The notes under the pieces were generated by a model. It did not search any database and had not been told where the DNA came from. It worked only from the letters and a program-made list of their open reading frames with translations. Source: 2-12-FULL-60-25 sp964638165 (GTDB taxonomy: Bacteria; Patescibacteriota; Patescibacteriia; 2-12-FULL-60-25). Taken from it: a stretch of 8,684 nucleotides of DNA. The stretch covers positions 1-8,684 of the forward strand of contig CAZWYJ010000050.1 in the NCBI GenBank assembly GCA_964638165.1, written 5' to 3'. Positions 5,624-8,684 of the stretch are shown one piece after another (the first letter of the stretch is position 1; each line of letters begins with the position of its first letter). Made by a program: the position numbers and the translations under genes.

Positions 5624-6670
5624 CTAGCGCTGTGGGAGATATTTCTCTTCGTAGAACTGCGGCAGTTGGCATTGAACGAAGCTAACGCAGTCATTTGGCA
5701 CCTTGATCTCCATGGTATTGATACATCGAATCATCTCTATCGGCCACGTGGTGCATTCTTCCATACATGTACTGTAGGCATCTTCCAAATCAGCCGGAGT
5801 GACGTCCTCGGTATAAGCAGCGCACGCCTTATACCTCTGACAGGCATCGCTACACTTGTCGGAAATCACTTTTTTCACCGGTGCCGTTTCCTCTTCCTGA
5901 CATAATGCTCTTAATGCCTGCAAAATGTCGTTTATTTTTCGCTCACTGTCCTCCATCTGAAAAATCGGCTCATTCGGATCAATGATATTCATCTCGTCTA
6001 TCTCCGGCAGAGGTGGAACATCCGGCAGGAGATCCGGTACTTGCGAGCCCGGCACTTCCTCAATCCTGATGTTTTCAGGATTGATTTCTGGCAGAGGCGG
6101 GACATTCGGCGTAAGTTCGGGGACTTCAGACCCGGGGCGACCCGTATTTATTTCCGGCATCTCGGGAATAAACTCGATCGAGTCCGCGCCTATATCCGGC
6201 AGAGGTGGAACATCCGGCAGGAGATCCGGCACTTGCGAGCCCGGCACTTCCTCAATCCTGATGTTTTCAGGATTGATTTCTGGCAGAGGTGGGACATCCG
6301 AAGTGAGCTCAGGGACCTCAGACCCGGGGCGATCTGGTGAATTTTCCGGGATGAGATCTTCCGGCTCCACGTCCGGCAATGGGGGTACGCTGTCCAACCA
6401 GCTCTGTTTTCGATCAGCCAAATCCGCCAATCGTTTTTCCATGGCGAGAATCTGATTATCTCTATCTTTTTTATTATCACATTTTCCACCCATGGACGCT
6501 TGCAGTCTCTCAACTTCCGCGAGTAAATCCTTGTAATCAGACGCGATCTCTTCCGGACTATCTATCTTCTCTTGTTTTGAATCCAAAAGTCGATCAGCAA
6601 AAAAATAGCCACTCGCGCCCAAGATAATCACGGACACGGCGCCGAAGATAATTTTTTGTATGGTGTTCAT
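5624..6670 (-). CDS. Membrane-anchored Pro-rich repeat protein with C-terminal eight-Cys domain
   Basis: A 348-aa protein with a single N-terminal membrane segment (about residues 7-25) and the rest probably outside the membrane. Residues 35-92 are a coiled-coil-like stalk. Residues 95-225 are Pro/Glu/Asp-rich, with V-P-P-L-P five times (95, 126, 154, 190, 218). A 47-residue block (114-160) is repeated at 178-224 with 44 identities. Residues 235-265 are helical. The end is a Cys-rich helical domain: C273-x3-C277-x5-C283-x18-C302-x3-C306-x9-C316-x11-C328-x5-C334, which would hold four disulfides. I do not recognise the domain by name; extracellular Cys-rich helical modules with C-x3-C pairs are common in secreted proteins. 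The ATG at 6670 directly precedes the membrane segment. The repeat would act as a rigid spacer holding the Cys domain away from the cell. Confidence 0.82.
   Translation of the reverse strand: MNTIQKIIFGAVSVIILGASGYFFADRLLDSKQEKIDSPEEIASDYKDLLAEVERLQASMGGKCDNKKDRDNQILAMEKRLADLADRKQSWLDSVPPLPDVEPEDLIPENSPDRPGSEVPELTSDVPPLPEINPENIRIEEVPGSQVPDLLPDVPPLPDIGADSIEFIPEMPEINTGRPGSEVPELTPNVPPLPEINPENIRIEEVPGSQVPDLLPDVPPLPEIDEMNIIDPNEPIFQMEDSERKINDILQALRALCQEEETAPVKKVISDKCSDACQRYKACAAYTEDVTPADLEDAYSTCMEECTTWPIEMIRCINTMEIKVPNDCVSFVQCQLPQFYEEKYLPQR
6003..6140. repeat. Direct repeat copy A (192-bp period) inside the surface-protein gene
   Basis: About 138 bp that recur at 6195-6332 with only a few substitutions, offset exactly 192 bp (64 codons). 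It encodes the R-P-G-S-E-V-P...V-P-P-L-P block. Conservation at the DNA level, including third positions, points to recent duplication or ongoing gene conversion. Confidence 0.85.
6195..6332. repeat. Direct repeat copy B of the 192-bp period repeat
   Basis: The partner of the copy at 6003-6140. The two differ mostly near the plus-strand right end (6100-6120 against 6292-6312). Upstream in the protein, residues 95-113 look like a diverged partial third unit (V-P-P-L-P-D-V-E-P-E-D-L). Confidence 0.85.
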
Positions 6671-6758
6671 ATCATTCGCTTCAGGCCAAGCTTACAGCAA
6701 GATAGCCATTTGACCAATATGTGACGTTGGGCGACGACCTTTGGATGAAAAGTTCAAA

Positions 6759-6816
6759 AAGACAAAACGAAAATGCTCCGCGTGACGACTGTAGAATTCA
6801 GTCGTCACGCGGAGCA
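6759..6816 (-). terminator. Intrinsic terminator with an 18-bp perfect stem
   Basis: The arms 6774-6791 and 6799-6816 are perfect 18-bp inverted complements around a 7-nt loop (TAGAATT). On the minus strand the stem is followed by a T-rich tail (ATTTTCGTTTTGTCTTTTT; A-rich 6755-6773 on the plus strand). It begins 45 nt after the stop of the PEGA-like gene. The remainder of 6671-6860 holds no gene I can support and only a weak promoter candidate for the surface-protein gene (TTGGTC-17-TAAGCT, minus strand). Confidence 0.88.
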
Positions 6817-6860
6817 CGAGAGACGCGCCTCTGCCCTCGCATCCGCACCGGATCAGGGCA

Positions 6861-7322
6861 TTATTCCGCCGCATCTTCGCCGATGCCACCACCCTCCGCA
6901 TCGTGGACGTGCTCAGAATCCTCGTTCACGGCTTCCGAATCGAGATCCTCCTCGGTGGCCGTAACATCGTCGTCCGAATTGTCAGCGAGCAGCGTGGGTT
7001 CGGCGGCGAGGTAAAGAGGCGTGGTAAAGTCAGCGTTCATCGTCGCACCAACATTGCCGGTGAAAACCGCGAACGTTCGATGAGCCTGCTCAACACCCTC
7101 ATCTTCGGGCGCCGACACCAAAACCGTATGAAAGCCCGGGAGCGGCTTGAATCTACATGGTGTTTTGCAGACCTCCTTGCCGTCGATCAGGACGGAAAAT
7201 CCCCGACGGGTATACCCATCGACCGACGACGTGACTCTGATCTCTCCGAAGAAGTACCAGATGGCCACGGTGGCCAAGGCGCTAAGAACGACAAACCAGA
7301 TCGCACTCTTGAGAAAACGCAT
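6861..7322 (-). CDS. Membrane-anchored PEGA-like domain protein with acidic tail
   Basis: A 153-aa protein. An N-terminal membrane segment (about residues 7-25) is followed by a small beta domain resembling PEGA: I-R-V-T-S-S-V-D-G-Y-T-R-R-G-F-S-V-L-I-D-G-K-E, then C-K-T-P-C, then P-L-P-G-F-H-T-V-L-V-S-A (28-71). The G-x-T-P turn of PEGA is replaced by C52-K-T-P-C56, whose cysteines could form a small disulfide loop. A second beta part extends to about 110, and the last 40 residues are strongly acidic (Asp/Glu with His and Gly). PEGA-type domains lie on the outer side of the membrane and are linked to cell-surface or envelope functions. The ATG at 7322 has GAGGA 3 nt upstream (7326-7330). It is flanked by its own promoter and terminator, so it is a single-gene unit. 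Confidence 0.85.
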   Translation of the reverse strand: MRFLKSAIWFVVLSALATVAIWYFFGEIRVTSSVDGYTRRGFSVLIDGKEVCKTPCRFKPLPGFHTVLVSAPEDEGVEQAHRTFAVFTGNVGATMNADFTTPLYLAAEPTLLADNSDDDVTATEEDLDSEAVNEDSEHVHDAEGGGIGEDAAE

Positions 7323-7369
7323 GATTCCTCGCTTTGCTAGAGTTTTTTGGACGGTACGACGAACGAGTA

Positions 7370-7398
7370 AAAATACACCATTCTGGCTATTTTGTCAA
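7370..7398 (-). promoter_or_regulatory. Sigma-70 type promoter of the PEGA-like gene
   Basis: On the minus strand, consensus TTGACA (plus-strand 7393-7398), a 17-bp spacer and TATTTT (7370-7375). Transcription would start near 7363, leaving a leader of about 40 nt with a Shine-Dalgarno at 7326-7330. From here to 7507 I see no supportable gene. Confidence 0.78.
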
Positions 7399-7507
7399 GT
7401 CTACTTGGACTCCGAACGGAGATCTTTACGTTTTTCCGAGTACAGACACCAAAAAGATGCCACAAAGGCGCGCTCTGATACAAAAGCATCTACTCTATCC
7501 CGAGAAT

Positions 7508-7720
7508 TCAAAAAATACCTCTGTATTGGACATTCTGAAAAACTTCCGGACCAACCTCTTTAGGAAGGTTAAATACGTACTGTTCACTCGAACCCGGGAC
7601 CAGTCGCCAACCTCGTCGCGCATAAAATCCATTGGCGAGAGATTCCGAATCAATCGCATTAACTAAAAATCCGGCCTTTCCCTTCCGCTTCAACATCCGC
7701 TCAATGCACGAACCGATAAC
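7508..7720 (-). pseudogene. C-terminal remnant of a GNAT acetyltransferase
   Basis: The minus-strand frame reads E-E-E-I-V-I-G-S-C-I-E-R-M-L-K-R-K-G-K-A, then G-F-L-V-N-A-I-D-S-E-S-L-A-N-G-F-Y-A-R-R-G-W-R-L-V-P-G-S-S. This is the last third of a GNAT fold: the end of acetyl-CoA motif A, then the A-x2-F-Y-x3-G-W/F motif. The N-terminal two thirds, including most of the acetyl-CoA site, are missing, and the frame closes upstream at a TGA near 7766. An ATG at 7696 could start a 62-aa protein overlapping the GIY-YIG stop by 7 nt, but it would lack the catalytic core. The GNAT-like part ends around 7560 (Y-V-F-N-L-P); the tail beyond may be read-through. I judge it a broken gene whose 5' part was replaced by the GIY-YIG gene. 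Confidence 0.65.
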
Positions 7721-7953
7721 AATCTCTTCCTCGAAAAGGCATGCCCTGATCCGGATTTGAGATAGCCCTCAAAATCTTCAGCAAGCTTCTTCGTCGGAAA
7801 TGCAGCAAACCACTTTAATCTCCACGGTCGAAATTTCGCTGTATGCAGAGAGCCACCTTCATTGTGAATGCGGATTCTCTTTTTGAGATCTGATGTGGAG
7901 CCGAAGTAGTATCGGCCATCAACGTGACTCTGAATGATATAGGCATAGTGCAT
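7690..7953 (-). CDS. Stand-alone GIY-YIG domain protein
   Basis: An 87-aa single-domain protein of the GIY-YIG nuclease superfamily (the UvrC/homing-endonuclease fold). The signature strands are Y4-A-Y-I-I-Q and, 10 residues on, Y15-Y-F-G-S-T-S-D-L-K-K-R-I-R-I-H-N, giving the two Tyr, the Gly, the Arg and the His-Asn expected at the active site. The family's A-E-x-F-E-x-Y-L-K-S-G-S-G-x-A-F segment is present (about 58-73). The conserved catalytic Glu of larger members corresponds to E59 or E62. It is probably a DNA nuclease or DNA-binding protein of unknown role; such short members are frequent in uncultured bacteria. The last seven residues (S-V-R-A-L-S-G-C) are unlike the family and come from the GNAT remnant read out of frame. 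The ATG at 7953 follows A-G-A-A-G-G-T very closely, so the ribosome site is unusually near. Confidence 0.87.
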   Translation of the reverse strand: MHYAYIIQSHVDGRYYFGSTSDLKKRIRIHNEGGSLHTAKFRPWRLKWFAAFPTKKLAEDFEGYLKSGSGHAFSRKRLLSVRALSGC

Positions 7954-8016
7954 ACCTTCTTATTCAGTCCCATAAATATACTCTTGAAGTCAAGAAGAAA
8001 ACTTTTGCTAAACAAA

Positions 8017-8142
8017 GCCCCCCGTCGCTCGCCTTGCGGAGAGCTATGGGGGGGCACCCCCCCCTGCGCTTAAGCATCTTTCAAGACTTAAGTATAAGGG
8101 GACTGGTCCCCCAGAGCTAGGCGTTAGCCTAGCGACGGGGGA
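8017..8142. repeat. Nested palindromic element (repetitive element or structured RNA)
   Basis: Outer arms CCCCCGTCGCT (8019-8029) and AGCGACGGGGG (8131-8141) pair perfectly over 11 bp. Inside are GCTC-GCC-TTGC-GG-A-GAGC (8027-8044), seven G then CA then eight C (8048-8064), CTTAAG...CTTAAG enclosing TCTT-TC-AAGA (8069-8092), GGGGAC-TG-GTCCCC (8098-8111) and GCTAGGC-GTTA-GCCTAGC (8116-8133). CCCCT (8061-8065) can also pair with AGGGG (8097-8101), extending the central hairpin. No protein is encoded. The gap 7954-8245 between the GIY-YIG gene and the membrane-protein gene holds little else. Confidence 0.8.
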
Positions 8143-8245
8143 TGGGGTGGGTTAGTAGACGATTTTAGAACTTTGGATTGGTCAGGTGTGGCTGATAGTC
8201 TAACAAAGTCAAAGATCATCCAAGCAGTAACTCACTCCTAATTTA

Positions 8246-8626
8246 TTAGTCAGTTCTCGCGCCCCAAGTGCCATCTTTTCGACACTGCATGATGATGATT
8301 TTAAAATGCTCGAAGCGAGGAATTTGAGGACTTTCCAAAAAAGAACAGGGTTCAGGATACTCTCGACGCACTCGACTCTCCTGAAGTAGTGCCGCAGTTT
8401 CGATAGCACCAATCATTACAACCACCAATAGCGCAGCGATGCCAAGTTTCGTGCTCCATCCATGGACGTTGAGCACGTGTAAAGTAAAATATAATAGAGA
8501 AAGTGAGGCGATAAAATATATGGATACCAAAGGAAAATCGAGACCAACACGCGTAAAGCGAATCCAAATATAATAAAACACGAGAGCCACTATCTCAAGG
8601 GCGATTATGATAATTTTTTTGTACAT
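8246..8626 (-). CDS. Small membrane protein, unknown function
   Basis: A 126-aa protein with three hydrophobic segments at about residues 4-22, 32-52 and 61-81, then a soluble tail of 45 residues that carries two cysteines (C94, C115). The tail has alternating basic and aromatic residues (R-V-R-R-E-Y, I-P-R-F-E-H-F-K) and ends G-T-W-G-A-R-T-D. The first segment follows M-Y-K-K directly, which supports the ATG at 8626. No Shine-Dalgarno is present; the bases just before the ATG are A/T-rich (TTATAT). A possible promoter is CTGACA-15-TATCAT on the minus strand (8648-8674), with a shorter spacer than usual. I do not recognise the family, and no partner gene is visible within the window. Confidence 0.7.
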   Translation of the reverse strand: MYKKIIIIALEIVALVFYYIWIRFTRVGLDFPLVSIYFIASLSLLYFTLHVLNVHGWSTKLGIAALLVVVMIGAIETAALLQESRVRREYPEPCSFLESPQIPRFEHFKIIIMQCRKDGTWGARTD

Positions 8627-8684
8627 ATATAAGGCTCTAGACTAGCAGACCGCATGATAAAATGCGATTATGCTTGTCAGTACA

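Noticed and set aside
5982..6455. A plus-strand 157-codon frame with repeated G-R-G-G-T-S-G and S-G-T-S-D-P-G units
   Set aside because: It is the antisense reading of the 192-bp repeats in the surface-protein gene; the repetition is inherited and there is no anchor, start signal or promoter.
7334..7666. A plus-strand 110-codon frame opposite the PEGA promoter and GNAT remnant
   Set aside because: No ribosome site and no recognisable family; it is antisense to the PEGA-like promoter and to the clear GNAT motif. A decayed gene at 7400-7500 cannot be fully excluded.
1..8684. tRNA or rRNA genes, CRISPR arrays, insertion sequences with transposases
   Set aside because: No cloverleaf with a T-loop consensus, no rRNA-like stretch, no regular repeat-spacer array and no transposase motif were seen on either strand.

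Overview
The window looks like accessory-rich chromosome from an uncultured bacterium of moderate GC content that uses the standard code (TGA is a true stop in several genes). A Patescibacteria/CPR-type origin is my best guess but is not proven. It rests on short genes, many unrecognised proteins, a stand-alone GIY-YIG protein, a YwbE-family protein, two genes whose -10 box lies exactly 6 nt before the ATG (leaderless-type starts), and an intergenic nested palindrome. The Trp-rich lipoprotein and the Cys-rich surface protein would also fit a Gram-negative host such as a myxobacterial relative.

Layout. Positions 1-920 (+): the tail of an unknown protein, a secreted Trp-rich lipoprotein, and a small three-helix membrane protein with its own TTGACA-17-TATATT promoter whose -35 box sits inside a 9-bp inverted repeat. 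Positions 945-3480: a HAD-type hydrolase (-), divergent from a 590-aa coiled-coil protein (+) that carries an Mrr-like D-x-E...Q-x-K signature, so it may be an undescribed nuclease. A bidirectional hairpin terminator at 3486-3526 separates it from an unknown 116-120-aa protein (-). That protein is divergent from a P-loop kinase (+) read from a leaderless-type promoter.

Positions 4561-5350 (-) hold a toxin-antitoxin operon: an excisionase-type HTH protein followed 1 nt later by a Doc/Fic toxin. Its promoter is covered by two operator-like 25-bp sites, each GTATAC-N13-GTATRC. Upstream of it on the same strand are a YwbE-family protein, a membrane-anchored protein with Pro-rich repeats and a C-terminal eight-cysteine domain, and a membrane-anchored PEGA-like protein with an acidic tail. 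The PEGA-like gene has a clear promoter and an 18-bp perfect-stem terminator.

Positions 7508-8626 (-): a GNAT acetyltransferase remnant joined to the 3' end of a GIY-YIG gene, then a 125-bp nested palindrome (8017-8142) resembling a mobile or repetitive palindromic element or a structured RNA, then a small membrane protein.

The genes do not form one pathway. The observations most worth following up are the nuclease-like coiled-coil protein, the double-operator toxin-antitoxin promoter, the nested palindrome, the repeat-bearing Cys-rich surface protein and the repeated -10-N6-ATG geometry.
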